64,000 nt of DNA from Amyelois transitella (taxonomy: Eukaryota; Arthropoda; Insecta; Lepidoptera; Pyralidae), in assembly GCF_032362555.1 (NCBI RefSeq), contig NC_083514.1:5751001-5815000 (forward strand), in the 5' to 3' direction. The notes beneath the pieces were generated by a model. The model was not told the origin of the DNA, made no database searches, and saw only the letters and a program-made list of their open reading frames with translations. The translations under genes and the position numbers were made by a program. This document shows, piece after piece, positions 12,207 to 24,434 of the stretch; within the stretch, counting starts at the first letter, position 1; each line of letters begins with the position of its first letter.

Positions 12207-12534
12207 ATTCATCTGGTGCTGCTTTTAGCATGCTCAAATATGGGTTAGGTTTCCCTGCAAAGGTTGCGGTTTTAGAGCAACGCGTTGATGTCTTTTATAT
12301 GAAAAGTAACTATTTTTTATTATATCTAGCATGTTATGATAAAACTATATAGAGTTTTCCGTGAGTATGCAAAGAAATTGTAAATGCTTTTTCAGCTTTT
12401 GAATAATTTTTATTTACATGAAAATAGAGCCAACAATCTCGAAATGAATGGAGGCCACGTACATCTTAGTGATCGAATACGCAATTGTCAACACAGTGAC
12501 AGGTTATATTAGTATTGTTTTATATTACTATCCC

Positions 12535-12785
12535 GCCGTGTGGTTACTGGTACCTTACCTATAATAACTCCGTCTTTTTTCATGGATGTCGTAAAAGGCG
12601 ACTAAGGGATAGGCTTATAATCTTGGGATTCTTCCTTTAGGCGATGGGCTAGCAACCTGTCTCTACTTGTCACTATTTGAATCTCAATCCTATCATTAAG
12701 CCTAACAGCTGAACGTAGTCTAATAGTCTTTCAAGACTGCAGGCTCTGTCTGCCACGCAAGGGATATAGACGTAATAATATAAAT
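12535..12785 (+). repeat. Repeat family A, near-full copy
   Basis: Starts GCCGTGTGGTTACTGG and ends CAAGGGATATAGACGTAATA. Internal order is as in the other copies, with a short duplication around CCTGTCTCTACTTGTCAC. Confidence 0.78.
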
Positions 12786-12944
12786 GAATGATTCTACATA
12801 ATTAGCCTATCATACATACATAAAACATCTAACTAATCTGTTCAGTTTTTATATCCTGCAGATGTTTTGAACTTTGACAAGACATTAGGGTATTTTCTAT
12901 TGCGCTTACTATAAGTGTATCTAAACAATAGAAAGAAAGAAAAG

Positions 12945-13215
12945 ACATTTACAAACATACGTATGAATACTAACTGGTGCCCTTACGATGAGGGACAACA
13001 CTGTGAGGAGACCAACACCTTCAGACAACTGAATGTGGAACCATGATCGATCCAATACGAGGTAGATTCCCCCGTGCAAAGGTTAAAGAGATCAGATGGG
13101 AGTCACTTCGTGTAAAAACGTGACTCACCCAATCCAGGGTCCATGGTCGAAGGCGTACCCCGGGCTCCTTTCCAGAGTGGTAAGGATACAACCGTGACTA
13201 AAAGAAGAGAAAGGG
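12945..13215. repeat. Probable transposable-element fragment, unassigned
   Basis: A block richer in GC than its flanks, with phrases such as GATGAGGGACAACACTGTGAG and GACTCACCCAATCCAGGGTCC that look like an interspersed-repeat fragment. No open frame is intact. Family not recognised. Confidence 0.35.
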
Positions 13216-13571
13216 TGAGAAGATAATAAATATTTCAGAGTTTGAAAATAGACACGCTGGTGGTAAATATCTTCCAATTATAATAATAAGTTTATAAGTC
13301 TGTCCTTGTACAATATGTCGAAACACATGAAACATATAATTAGCTCCATTTTTATTGTATTAAGTAATACACAGATCCTTAAATTCTCTATGATGTTACA
13401 GAGAAAGCGTCGATTCGTCCCGAAATGGAAACACGTGTCCGAACATCGCCGTATTAGATAATTATGTGTTACGATTGGTAATCTAGCTTTTAATTTATTG
13501 GGAGAACCTTAGTATTGATCACATTTTTTTAGTAGTTAACTTTAGCGTATTTAAAGATACTGTGTAGTAAT

Positions 13572-13866
13572 AACTGAACGTCGAACGTCCTATCAGGCTT
13601 TTCAAGAATGTTGGCTCTGTCTACCCCGCAAGGGATATAGACGTGATTAAATTTATGCATGTGTGATTCTCGGCACTTAAGAATAGGACTACTTCCCACG
13701 GATGTCTTAAAAGGCGACTAAAGGATGGCTAATAAACTAAGGATTCTTCTTGTAGGCGATGGGCTAGCAAAGTATCACTATTTTATAATCTCAATTCCAT
13801 TATTAATCCATAAGGCTGACGGCGGGATATAGACGTGATTATATGATTATATTATTGTATGTATTG
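13572..13866 (+). repeat. Repeat family A, two degenerate copies in tandem
   Basis: A 3' half (13572-13650, ending GGGATATAGACGTGATT) is followed at once by a second degenerate copy (13657-13866) that begins near TGTGATTCTCGGCACTT and ends GGGATATAGACGTGATTATATG. Confidence 0.65.
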
Positions 13867-14334
13867 ACTCACACAGAAGAATGTTAAAATAATTCTAAAT
13901 ATCATTTTTTATTTCAGTAATAAAATTGTACGTATTTTTAAAGCACAACATTTTAATTTAATTTATATTGTCGCAAATGATTGTGATGATACTATTAAAA
14001 TAGCTTTGAGGTAGTAGTGATTCTACCATCAAGATCCGCAAATGCGACCTCGTTTTTTCCTCGTTGCCTAACGCGTACTCAGAACACATTTTATGAATGA
14101 AATCAACCCGAGGGTTGATCAATGGATTTACGATAACGTCATCACCCCGTACCAAGCGACCTGTCTTTCAAATCGATATCGTTTTTAACAAAACAACTCT
14201 GGTAATTTTTGTTCTGTGTTATTCGTAATAGGAGTTTATGGGTAAGAGTCTGCGTCAAAGGTCTTACAAAATCTTTGTGCGTGCATCTTTGCGCTGGTCG
14301 AAGTATAAAGCGTAGTGGTGGTGGATTCGACAGG

Positions 14335-14422
14335 CATTCGGACGCAAACAGTGCGCCGGTGAAGTGGTGAAAGCATCTTAGTTCAATAACTTTAGTGATA
14401 AACAAGGATTACTAGCAAAAAA
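14335..14422 (+). other. Candidate 5' non-coding exon of the protease-homolog gene
   Basis: The coding exon at 16400 sits two bases after a pyrimidine tract and CAG, so an upstream untranslated exon is likely. One candidate is a TATAAAG box at about 14304 followed by roughly 85 bases ending in an AA|GTAAGT donor at 14423. This is inference only; transcript data would decide. Confidence 0.22.
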
Positions 14423-15939
14423 GTAAGTTTACAGTTATTTGTTTTGTAAAATATAAACAAAATGAGACACCAAACGAAACAGCTTTTACGGATATAACGT
14501 ATTACCAAAAAGTAATCATTATAAAGTAAATATAAAAATTAATTAAATTCTAAAGTGTTTCTAATAAAGATTTTTTTATTGTATTACTTAATTAAATTCT
14601 CAATTTTTGGTATAATTTTCACCTATTCACTGAAACAAAATATTTATATATTTAAAATTATTGAGTCAAATTTCACTATTGAATGCACAAAACATTTTTA
14701 ACACGCAAGTTTCTTATTTTGGACGCACGCATCTTCCCATAGCAAAAACATCACGCTTAGCTCGTCTTCTTTAGCATTATATATCTTACATCTTAATATA
14801 TTATATATCCTTAAGCCATTACTTTTCACTTTCACCCTCCGACCAGTAGTCGACGCTCTCTGGCGCACTAACAGGTAATAGGACAATTGCATAAAGCGTT
14901 ATACAACAAAGGTTGATGCAACAAACTACTTCTAGGTAATTTTAATCAGTAGTGGCTTTTCTCAGCGTTTTTTTCAATTAGAATTATTACTATTTTTTAT
15001 TTGATTCAGGTGTTGTAAACATTATTCAATTATTAAAACTTTATGTTTGTTTTTATCACTTTCAAAAAGTTCTTAAATAAATTACTTTTAACTTCATGAT
15101 AGTAAAAAAAAACAAAAATGCAACTAGATAGGTATTCTTTGTAAATAGCGAACACTTAGTGGCAACTTTGTAAAACTTTCCACCGCGCGGCTATGAGAGG
15201 CGAATAAACAGTTCACACATTCAAACTTTTCATTTCTCATACTTTCTGCCTTATTATTTCGATGCACACCGTCGCACCGAATGGAATCTTTATTTCGATC
15301 TTAACACTCATACAATAGGAGAAATTTGCATATTAACGGAATCGTAATAAGCTTAGCTCGTGTTGTAACAGTTGCATGAAGTAAACAAGATCGAGTTATA
15401 TAATAAAGTTTAAACTATGACGCATCGCGACGGGTTCCGCTTACCAATGTTCGTGCCGGTTTTGGATGACACTGACACCAAAACCACTTTCTTTCATAAC
15501 AACAATAGGTGACACAAATAGTCATTGCTCACATTATCTTTGATGATAATAAACCATGATTAATTACGTACATTTTGGCGGGAGCTTTGCAGAAGATGAT
15601 ATGTTTTTTACAAACTTAATTTACTTCAATAAGATACAATTTAAACATTTTTTTAAGAAAAAGTGTAAAATTAAAGGTAAAATTGATTTGATGGAAATTT
15701 ACCTATAGAGTTTAACAACTGAAACGAAAAAAAATCAAAACAAGAAGCCCTAAGTATTTTATAACATTATATTCAAGGCTTCACTTACGTAAGATTTTTC
15801 AGATTTTACTCCTGGGAGGCAAGTTCTGCTTTTGCGACAAAGTTCAAATGAAAGCATTCACGAGTTATAAAAGATACGTTATATAAAATATTTTTATTTC
15901 TCTTAAATTATAAGTAATAAAAGACACTTCTGTCTTGCA

Positions 15940-16016
15940 CTGACAGTCTTTCCGAGACTGTAGGCTCAGTCGTACCCGTCCGTCGTAAGGGATAAAGGCA
16001 TGATATATGTATGTAG
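15940..16016 (+). repeat. Repeat family A, 3' fragment
   Basis: Contains GTCTTTCCGAGACTGTAGGC and AAGGGATAAAGGCATGATAT with a short ATGT tail. About 75 bp, diverged. Confidence 0.5.
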
Positions 16017-16399
16017 TAAAATTTTGACATGATATGCATATATAAGTTCGTAAGAAGAGTATATCACGAGCCCACGCCACTGCCTCCAAAGACGCAGAGC
16101 GCTGACGTTATGGAGAATTATGTAACGATTGTCAGTCCGCGAAAGTAAAAGTGATTCTCCGCCTACCTCGGTTTCGAAACGATGACATGCTTTGCTAAAA
16201 TAAGGACTTAATAACATCTTATTTATATTGACAAACAACACATAATATAGTCTTCCGGTTAATAAAAATAATAGTATGACTTACACAGGGGGTGTTAGTA
16301 ATAATGTTGTTTAAGTAAAGTAAACCGACCGAAGTACTTCTACCAAACGAAATGCCGAATAGTTTCAGCAATTGAATAATAATTTTTCTTCATTCCAGA

Positions 16400-19300
16400 A
16401 TGCGGTGGTTCACAATAAGTTTTATATTGCTGCCATTTATATTAGCCAATGCTACAGCGGAGTGGTCATGGGGAGACAAATCAAAAGATCAAGTTGAAAC
16501 TGCAAGGGAACAAAAATCGACTGAATTATTAGAGGGAGAAGAAAATCAACCCCAAGCAGAAGACAAGAACTACGAATCAAACAGTACTGTGCTTGATGAC
16601 ATTGTGGATGAACTGGTCAGCAACAAGCAAGGCAGGAGTTTAGGAGGTTTCGACGTCTACAGCGATCCCTCAATTAAGGAAGCCTTGGACGGCGGCGACG
16701 ATCCTGAAGCCAGAAACCTAATCAAGGAACGCCTTTGCACATTAGGACTCATTGAAGTAAGTATTTATATTTAAATACAGATTTTTAATTATTAATATTA
16801 ATATACACGAACTCACTTTAGATTTTATTTTTATAAATGATCTTTCATCTGCAGTTACTTTAAAATAAACGATAATTACGATGATTTATTCCTTTAGTAC
16901 TAAATTTATCATTTAGACATTTCTTAACTATTTCAGTGCGAAGAAGATACACAGGAAAAGCGCACTTATCTATCACCGGATGAAGTTATTTATGCACAAC
17001 CCGTTGATATTAAACCGGTTGGAAAACCCATCGCTTCAATCCCAGTACGTGGACCACCTAGAGCTTATGGACCTCCCAAGCCCATGCCATACCCTTCACG
17101 GCCACAGAAAACCCCACCTAAGAGAATCGGCTATGGTGGCAATTACAGACCAGGTTTCTCTGAAAAGTATGGCAGCAACTTCCAGTTCCAACAAGGCAGT
17201 AATTCATATAATGGATATGATTCAAACTATGTGACCAAACCTCCCTCGTATGCTAATGAGTCTCCATATACTTTTGACAACTCTAAACCAAGCTACAACA
17301 AAGGCCCGCTTTCACAATCATCCACAAAAACTGAAACAGTTGTCCAACAACACGTTCATCATCACTACGTACATGGAGAAGGAGATAAGGAACCAAAAGT
17401 TATAATCAAGCCTGTTGCTATTCCGGTAGGATCCGTTGGTCATTTAGGGTCAGGGCTAGGATCTAGTGGAAGCTATGCGTCCCAATCACTTGGCCAACAA
17501 TCGACTGATATTATAACTGCAGGTGGTGGCGATTTCAGTGGTATTAGCTCTGGTAGTTTCAGTACAGGTGGATTTAAACCAATGACTGGTGGCTATATAG
17601 AAAATAAACCAGTTTACGAAACTGACACTATTTATGGATCACAATATGGACATGAAGGCTTTAACAAAGGTTCCAGTAACATCCACCAGCAATCATTACC
17701 AAAACCTTATCCAAGCAACGCATTTGAGGATCAGAAATATGGTAATTCATTGGGTGGTTATGCTGCACAAAACTCTGAATTTTACAAAAAAGAACTTAAT
17801 GTTGGATCCGCAAATAACTTATACAATCAAGGACCCCATACGTTTGGTCAAAATAATTTATACCAAGAAAATTATCATGATGCCAAGGCGCAACGGTTTG
17901 ATTGCGTTTGTGTCAATTACGATCAATGTCCCAGCCAGGAAATAATTGGCCGCAGAGATGATCTGTATTTACCTATTGATCCCCGTAACAAAGGCAGCGA
18001 CATTACAGCACTTACTGATGAGCAACTAGATAATTTGACAAAATCAAATTCCACAGAAGTAAAATCTGATGCTAAAAATAATACAGAAACGGAAACCAAG
18101 AAAATAAGCAAGCGTGAAGCTAAGGATGAGAACGTTGCTGAAGCCACAAAAGAAATTGAACCGGTAGGTCAAATTATGCTTACTAATTTGTTAATACTAA
18201 TATCAATAATATTATATATTCTCATGATTCAACAAATAACAGTAACCAAGCCGGTCTTTACTAAATGCTTTACTTATATGTTTGCGCTGATTCATCAGTT
18301 TTAGCACTTAAAACTGCATTTGCCTAAGCATTTGTTTTTTCTTGCGAACGGGTAGACAGGTTGACTTTCGCACCACATATGCCCCCAAGATTTGCGGAAG
18401 GTTAAGACCGGCCTGCGGTAATTGATATTACATCTTTGCAGATAATTATGTATAATTCATCAAACATGTTCACATAATCCTCAATCCCTAAATTCCTTTC
18501 AAAAAATATCATATAAACTGGGGTAACAGTTTGTTGCATTCGGGCAGGGTGATATTTAGGTATATTTCATAAAATGTGGATAAATCGTGTCCGATGTAAC
18601 AGCTTGCAAAAGAATCACTAAACATAGGGCACTGACATTGACCTAACACTAAACAAAAAAGTTACATTTACTACATAAATAAATATTACTACAGCGCCTC
18701 ATTGGATTGGCCGGCTACGGCGGCAATGGCGGCAATAGCAACAAACAAGTGCAGCCTACGTTTGGTGTGTCTTTTGGGTTGCCCCAGCCATCCCACAATG
18801 GCTATCCAATAAATCCCTTCAATTCTAATCCCCTCTACAACCCTTACGGACCTGCTCTTAACAGCGGTGGTCTGAATTTAGGATTGATTTCCGTTAATCC
18901 CCTCCTATCAGTTCAAGTTACAAAAAATGATTATGGAGATAAAGTAATTAAACCATTCGTTAATTTGCACGTAACGCCAAATGAACATGTTGTGAACAAA
19001 ATAGGTCACTTGTTCCATAAGAAAAAGCTATATTTATTAAATAAACATGAACACTACCATCATTACAAACCTCACTACTATCACCATCACACACCGATAG
19101 CACCCCCTCATGTAGCACCGCCGCCACATTATCCTATACACCATGGGCCACCGATTTATTCGCCGCATTATTCGCATTATGGACCTCCGGGTCAACCTTT
19201 TAAAGTTGCTCATGCACCTGTCCACAATGATGACTATTATGACGACGATGATCAAGTCGGCCATTATGACGACAATGTAGATTACAATAGTTATGCAGGT

Positions 19301-20708
19301 TCCTATCATGGCCCTGGCTTTGAAAGGTCAGCAAACATCACAGCAACTGATAGGCAGGCTAATTACGCAAATCGATATAGTTATTCCCGATCCTTAACCC
19401 TTCCTCAAAATGATCCTGGGGCAAACCGGGGAGGCAAAGCCATACGATTCCCAGAAAAAAGAAAGAAGAGAGACATTAGTGTAGAAAAATCTATAGAAAT
19501 TACTCAAGAGGTAATCCTTATCTAGTTACGTGAGATTTTTTATTTATTGTTAGTAGTAATTAAATCTTAAAAAATTGTATTTTATTTCAGCGGCAAGGTT
19601 ACTTTGGCCAACCTTCTGTCCAGCAATGTAGGCCCAACCAGGTCTGCTGTCGCAGACCTTTGAGACCACAGGCCGGGAACCGTGGACAATGTGGTATAAG
19701 GCACTCTCAGGGTATCAATGGAAGAATCAAGACTCCATCATACGTCGATGGCGAGAGCGAATTCGGAGAATATCCCTGGCAAGCAGCTATTCTTAAGAAG
19801 GATCCTAAAGAATCAGTTTATGTTTGTGGGGGAACGCTAATTGATGGTCTCCATATCATGACGGCTGCCCACTGTATCAAATCGTAAGTGCCCCGAAGTT
19901 TTAGGAATTGAAGTAATTTTCATGTTGGGTTTAACTAACTTTATTTAGAAAAAGTATTCCTACTACGATGTTGTAGGCTTTTTAGGAAAACTATGGCGTA
20001 TTTTTTTTTAATACATCAACCGGTAAATATGTGATATATCCCATTGCAGCTACATTGATAACGTTTTTATCTTAAACAATATAAATGTTCTTTTACAGAT
20101 ACAAAGGAATTGAATTGAGAGTTCGTCTTGGAGAGTGGGATGTAAATAGAGATGTCGAGTTTTACCCATACATCGAGAGAGACGTAATATCTGTACATGT
20201 CCACCCGCTTTACTACGCTGGAACTTTAGATAATGACCTAGCCATATTAAAGTTAGATCATCCTGTTGAATGGACTAAATATCCGCATATCAGCCCAGCT
20301 TGCCTGCCTGACAAATACACCGATTATGCTGGACAAAGATGTTGGACTACCGGTTGGGGCAAGGACGCGTTCGGCGACTACGGCAAATATCAAAACACGC
20401 TGAAAGAAGTCGACGTCCCGATTCTATCTCACGGTCAATGTCAACAGCAATTAAGGCAGACGAGATTGGGTTATAATTATGAGCTGAATCAGGGTTTCCT
20501 TTGCGCTGGTGGTGAGGAAGGGAAGGACGCGTGCAAGGGAGACGGTGGCGGTCCCTTGGTGTGCGAGAGAGGTGGCACCTGGCAGTTAGTTGGTGTGGTG
20601 TCGTGGGGAATCGGTTGTGGGCAGGTTGGAGTACCCGGCGTCTACGTGAAGGTGGCTCACTATCTAGACTGGATCTCGCAAATCACTGGAAAGTTTGCTC
20701 CTTACTAA
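16400..20708 (+). CDS. scaf: Inactive clip-domain serine protease homolog, scarface-like
   Basis: Five exons, 16400-16756, 16937-18163, 18695-19510, 19591-19883 and 20099-20708, join in phase into 1100 residues. All introns are GT-AG. The N-terminal signal peptide is followed by long Gly/Ser/Tyr/Pro- and His-rich low-complexity segments. Clip-type cysteines stand at 442, 444, 450 and 813, 819, 820. An S1 chymotrypsin-fold domain spans about 845-1100, with PWQ, TAAHC (His894) and DNDLAIL (Asp944), but GDGGGPL puts Gly1047 where the catalytic Ser should be, so no protease activity is expected. The specificity-pocket Asp is kept (1041). RKKR at 784-787 is a likely furin site. The Ser-to-Gly change, clip type and low-complexity N-terminus match the insect scarface family, secreted proteins tied in Drosophila to JNK signalling, dorsal closure and basement membrane. 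AATAAA at 20894. An upstream 5' exon is likely. Confidence 0.9.
18164..18694 (+). other. Intron 3 region of the protease homolog
   Basis: GTAGGT donor and TTACTACAG acceptor. The reading frame stays open for about 46 codons into the intron and encodes a hydrophobic stretch (LLILISIILYILM-like). Intron retention would therefore give a different C-terminus, though I regard this as chance. No repeat recognised. Confidence 0.5.
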
Positions 20709-21451
20709 GGAATTGATATTTCTTCGAAATAATTATATCACCAATCTGGACTGAATGTAATTGAAACTGAATGCTTATATTTATTTCTAGATGTAGATAT
20801 AGATATATTTATTATTTTAATTTATTGTAACTAAACTTTGGATGGTAATATCCAGAGAGACCGAGTAATTGCATATGCAGATTTATTTTATAAAATAAAA
20901 AATCGAAATTGAAACTTTCCGTTTTAATTTTTCTAAAACCATAAAAATTCAATTAGACAATACTTAGGTATTTAATTTTCTGAATGTAAATATGTATTCC
21001 TTCGTCGCATAAGGCAAATTTCCTAATTTTATATCCATGTCTAGCTAGACTTTGCGTCTAAGTCTACACTTTTAATCAAGATTTTCTTAGAAAAATCTAT
21101 AAAAAAATCATGTTGAGGAGATACAGTTACCACATACTCACACACATACCTACATGAAGAAAATTCTATTCAGTATAACTTTCTTTAATTAAGATTTTAT
21201 ATGAACAAAGTAAGTAGGTACTTTTATGAACCTATAAACAAAACCTTTTTAACACTTCTCGTAACCTCATTAAAAAATCAGCAGATACTTTCGCAGTGGT
21301 GACGTTAGCGACACAAACTTCAAAAATCTGATTTAAACACCACTCGAAGCTACTTACAAGTTAGAAGAAAAAATAAGACCAAAAAATACACGATATTTAG
21401 ATTGATAAAACAAATAGACGTTCACCAATAGCATAATAAGGAGAAATAAAT
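20709..21451. other. 3' UTR and spacer before the IQ-motif gene
   Basis: Holds the 3' UTR of the protease homolog (AATAAA at 20894-20899) and then AT-rich spacer DNA with no repeat or TATA box that I can place. The start of the IQ-motif transcript lies somewhere in the last 150 bases. Confidence 0.5.
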
Positions 21452-23540
21452 ATGGCTGGTAAAGCAACCGATCGCAAGAGAAAGGAAGCGAAATCTATAA
21501 CAAACGAAACAGCAGACACCCTTGCAGCATTCCAGCTGCCTGATAGCCTGTCATGTTCCGAGGTGGAGTTTCCCGTGTTGATGATGAAAACTACTAGGGC
21601 TAGTTGGAAAGACATTTTGAAGGAGAACGAACAGAGGATGCAAGAAATAAAGGAATATTCTGATAGTAAGAAAGAACCGATTGTTAAGGCGCCGTTTCTT
21701 AGTAAGTTTTTGCATATTTGATGTGGGCGATATTTGTCTAGTTTAATTTCAATAATGTATTGGTGAGTGTGTATACTTTCTCCTTAGGAACAGAATGTGA
21801 TTTTATAAAAAACGAAGTATTTGTTCATCTCTTGCCTGCCTTAACGGAGACTCTGAATAAAGCTAAGATCTGGGAGGCCCTGGTTAGACAGAAATGCTTT
21901 TTCAACGGCATTGATCATATCAGCCAGGTAGATACGCTTCAGTATAAATACGAGTAGATACTCACCGCTAAAGTTATAGTTGATTGAAAGATACTTCATT
22001 GGATAAATCCACCGTTACCATTATTTGTCTCTGGCAAGGAATATACTTCTAAAGGGAAATATTTCTAGTTTGAATCACTACCCAAACACAGTCATACAAA
22101 TATTACATACATACATACATATGGTCACGTCTATATCCCTTGCGGGGTAGACAGAGCCAACAGTCTTGAAAAGACTGAATGGCCACGTTCAGTTATTTGG
22201 CTTAATGATAGAATTGAGATTCAAATTGTGACAGGTTGCTAGCCCATCGCCTAAAAAAATCCCAAGTTTGTAAGCCTATCCCTTAGTCGCCTTTTACGAC
22301 ATCCATGAGACAGAGATAGAGTGGTCCTATTCTTTTTTGTATTGGTGCCGGGAACCACACGGCACTACATACAAATATTCCATAAGAAATACAGTTAGTC
22401 AGCCATTACGTTAAGTAATAGATAAGACGTCTTATTGACTTTCCTTATCTATTTTGTTTTGCTCGTTATCCAAAGTGATAAAAAGAAAGAGAAGATAGGA
22501 CATAGACCTTGCCAGAGACCAGTCCATTATTCCAAAACAAAATGGCCAATCTTGAAATCTACGAATAGGTCATTTCGCCGCCAGCAATTATAATTAAATC
22601 CAAGTAAATCGACGTAACGCCGCTTGATTAAATATACGACTTGTTAAGTGTTTTTAGATTGGTTTTTCACTCAAGATGTTGTAAGTTTAGCATTATAATG
22701 AAATAAAAAAAATACTTAGTTTTCATTTTGCAGTTATTTGTTCTTTCAGGTTTTGTGGAACAACAATCCACGCTATCCAGATCGAAAACACAACAATTGG
22801 CATTTGTTTAATATGCCTTGGGTCAGAGAACAGCTTAAAAAGAAGTGAGTAGGAACTTTAACTTTTTTGATAAAAGTTTAACAAGTTTAGTTATTCAGAC
22901 ATTAAGAAATTACGGATTATTAGATTTCAAATTACCTACTAGCTGTTTATAATCCGAAAACCGCGCATTGAAAAACGAGAAGAGCTTTTTTTTAGATTAT
23001 GTGATCTTTTAACGTTGCAGGCCCCGGCCATACTACCCGAAATCTTGGCTATGGCCTGAAGAGTACGCAGCTACTGTAATTCAGAAAACTGTTCGCCAAT
23101 ACTTCGTACAACGAGATGAAGAAGTACAAGAAATGCGTGAATTCTGGAAGGTGAGACTTTGTATTTACTTCAGACTTTTCTATATATCAATAAGGTCCGG
23201 GTGTCGGACAATGACCAACCAGGATTATTAACAAACGTTAATTGACGCAGCTGAACGTGGCCAAGTCTTTGCCAGACTGTTGGCTCTGTCTAACATACAG
23301 TAATAGTAAATAGAATTTCCTTTCTCTTCCTTTAACCTTCGAAGTAAATAATGCCATATGTCAAACAGGTCAAATATAAACTTTTCCATAATATGCTTCC
23401 CTTCTCCTATCTCGTACTTATTTCTTTTTACGATTTCTTTTTCACAGAAATTGTTGATGGAACGTGAATTATGTCCTGAAATGGAATTCAATCCATTCCT
23501 TGCGAAAAAGTTTGCGTCAACTTCAAACATGCGTAAATGA
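21452..23540 (+). CDS. IQ-motif protein, IQCK-like
   Basis: Five exons, 21452-21701, 21788-21927, 22750-22844, 23021-23150 and 23448-23540, join in phase to 235 residues. The N-terminal part is Lys-rich. The middle has a helical segment (HLLPALTETL..) then VLWNNNPRYPDR and W..LFNMPWVRE. These are followed by PRPYYPKSWLWPEEYAATVI and a canonical IQ motif (I182-Q..R187..R193, IQxxxRxxxxxR), which would bind calmodulin or a light chain. The order, PRP + EE.AA..IQ + R.D.EVQE.R.., matches IQ domain-containing protein K, a poorly characterised protein usually linked to ciliated or male germ cells (family knowledge, limited). No signal peptide or membrane helix. AATAAA at 23725. Intron 2 (21928-22749) holds a full repeat A copy and intron 4 a fragment. 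Confidence 0.75.
22103..22365 (-). repeat. Repeat family A, full copy in IQCK intron 2
   Basis: The clearest minus-strand copy: (CATA)n tail, GGTCACGTCTATATCCCTTG, GGCGATGGGCTAGC (reverse) and the GGTGCCGGGAACCACACGGC end. The start signature can fold into a small stem (GTGCCG/CGGCAC). Confidence 0.85.
23240..23300 (+). repeat. Repeat family A, fragment in IQCK intron 4
   Basis: About 60 bp matching the GCTGAACGTGGCC ... GACTGTTGGCTCTGTCTA segment only. Confidence 0.5.
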
Positions 23541-24434
23541 GATTATTGAGAACAGGTGCTTGTTCATATTAATATGCCAAGATACCGAAAGATACAATGA
23601 GGTATTTAGCAGAAATAGGACAAAACCGTTCTGTTCGTTGACAATAGTACCATGGTACAATTCTATGATTGAACTATTGATTATAATTTTTACGACTAGT
23701 ACTATTTACAATGGATCTCGAAATAATAAAAAACAATCTAGTGTAATATAGACATATCTTTTTTTCTCTCTCTGTCTCCTCTCTTTCTCTCTCACTTTTT
23801 CATACAGAATACAAAGTTTTCATACAGATATACTTTCAACCTGTGCTTTCAACTATACCTAGTGATTATTTAGGGATAGTAGACTTGAAAGTTGCAATAT
23901 TACGTAGCAACTGGTCTTTTAAGTTCGACTGTACATCATAAATATAAATATATACGGGACAAATCACACAGATTGAGTTAGCCTCGAAGTAAGTTCGAGA
24001 CTTGTGTTACGAGATACTAACTCAACGATACTATATTTTTATAATAAATACTTATATAGATAAACATCCAAGACCCAGGCCAATCAGAAACAGTTCTTTT
24101 CTCATCATGCCCTGACCGGGATTCGAACCCAGGACCTCTGGTGTCACAGACAAGCGTACTACCGCTGCGCCACAGAGGCCGTCATTAAACAAATACTTCG
24201 TAAAAACATATTGTAGTCATGAATCTCACTCTTTAATACTTACCTTTAATACCTTACCCTTTCATAAAACATCATCATTATCTGAACTTAATGCATATTT
24301 GCTTTGACATAGGTGTTTTGCTACAGGTGTCCTTCTACAGTTTCACAGGAGTTCAAATCAACATGATGTTCATTATTTCTATTTATTTCTAAATTCTATT
24401 AAATTAAATAAACTTTAACAATTACTGTCTCATT
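23541..24434. other. Tail-to-tail spacer between IQCK-like and mS34 genes
   Basis: The two genes converge here. It holds the IQCK-like 3' UTR (AATAAA 23725), a pyrimidine CT-rich tract at 23759-23806, a tRNA-derived SINE (23935-24181) and the mS34 3' UTR (minus-strand AATAAA at 24382-24387). Confidence 0.6.
23935..24181 (-). mobile_element. tRNA-derived SINE
   Basis: Read on the minus strand, the head begins GCCTCTGTGGCGCAGCGG (Pol III A box) and carries GGTTCGAATCCCGGTC (B box), followed by a tRNA-unrelated body and an AT-rich tail ending GTCCCGTATATATTTATA. The acceptor and anticodon stems do not pair well, so this is a SINE head and not a working tRNA. About 245 bp, apparently full length; it sits in the tail-to-tail spacer and disrupts no gene. 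Confidence 0.85.

Larger units (their letters stand above)
4353..16398. other. 12-kb repeat-rich intergenic region
   Basis: No protein-coding gene can be supported. It contains at least seven full or partial copies of the (ATGT)n-ended repeat family A, listed separately, and another repeat fragment at 12945-13215. GC-richer patches lie at about 10880-11030 and 11565-11625. A TGACGTCA palindrome at 8103-8110 is probably a transposon relic. Short open frames at 6381, 9513, 11041 and 14142 have no signal peptide, domain or splice context. Confidence 0.5.

Noticed and set aside
19037-19309. Membrane-protein-like frame on the minus strand
   Set aside because: Antisense to the His/Tyr-rich exon of the protease homolog; its Ile/Val/Met bias comes from those codons.
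24108-24181. A functional tRNA gene
   Set aside because: A and B boxes are present but the stems do not pair, and a SINE body and AT tail follow.
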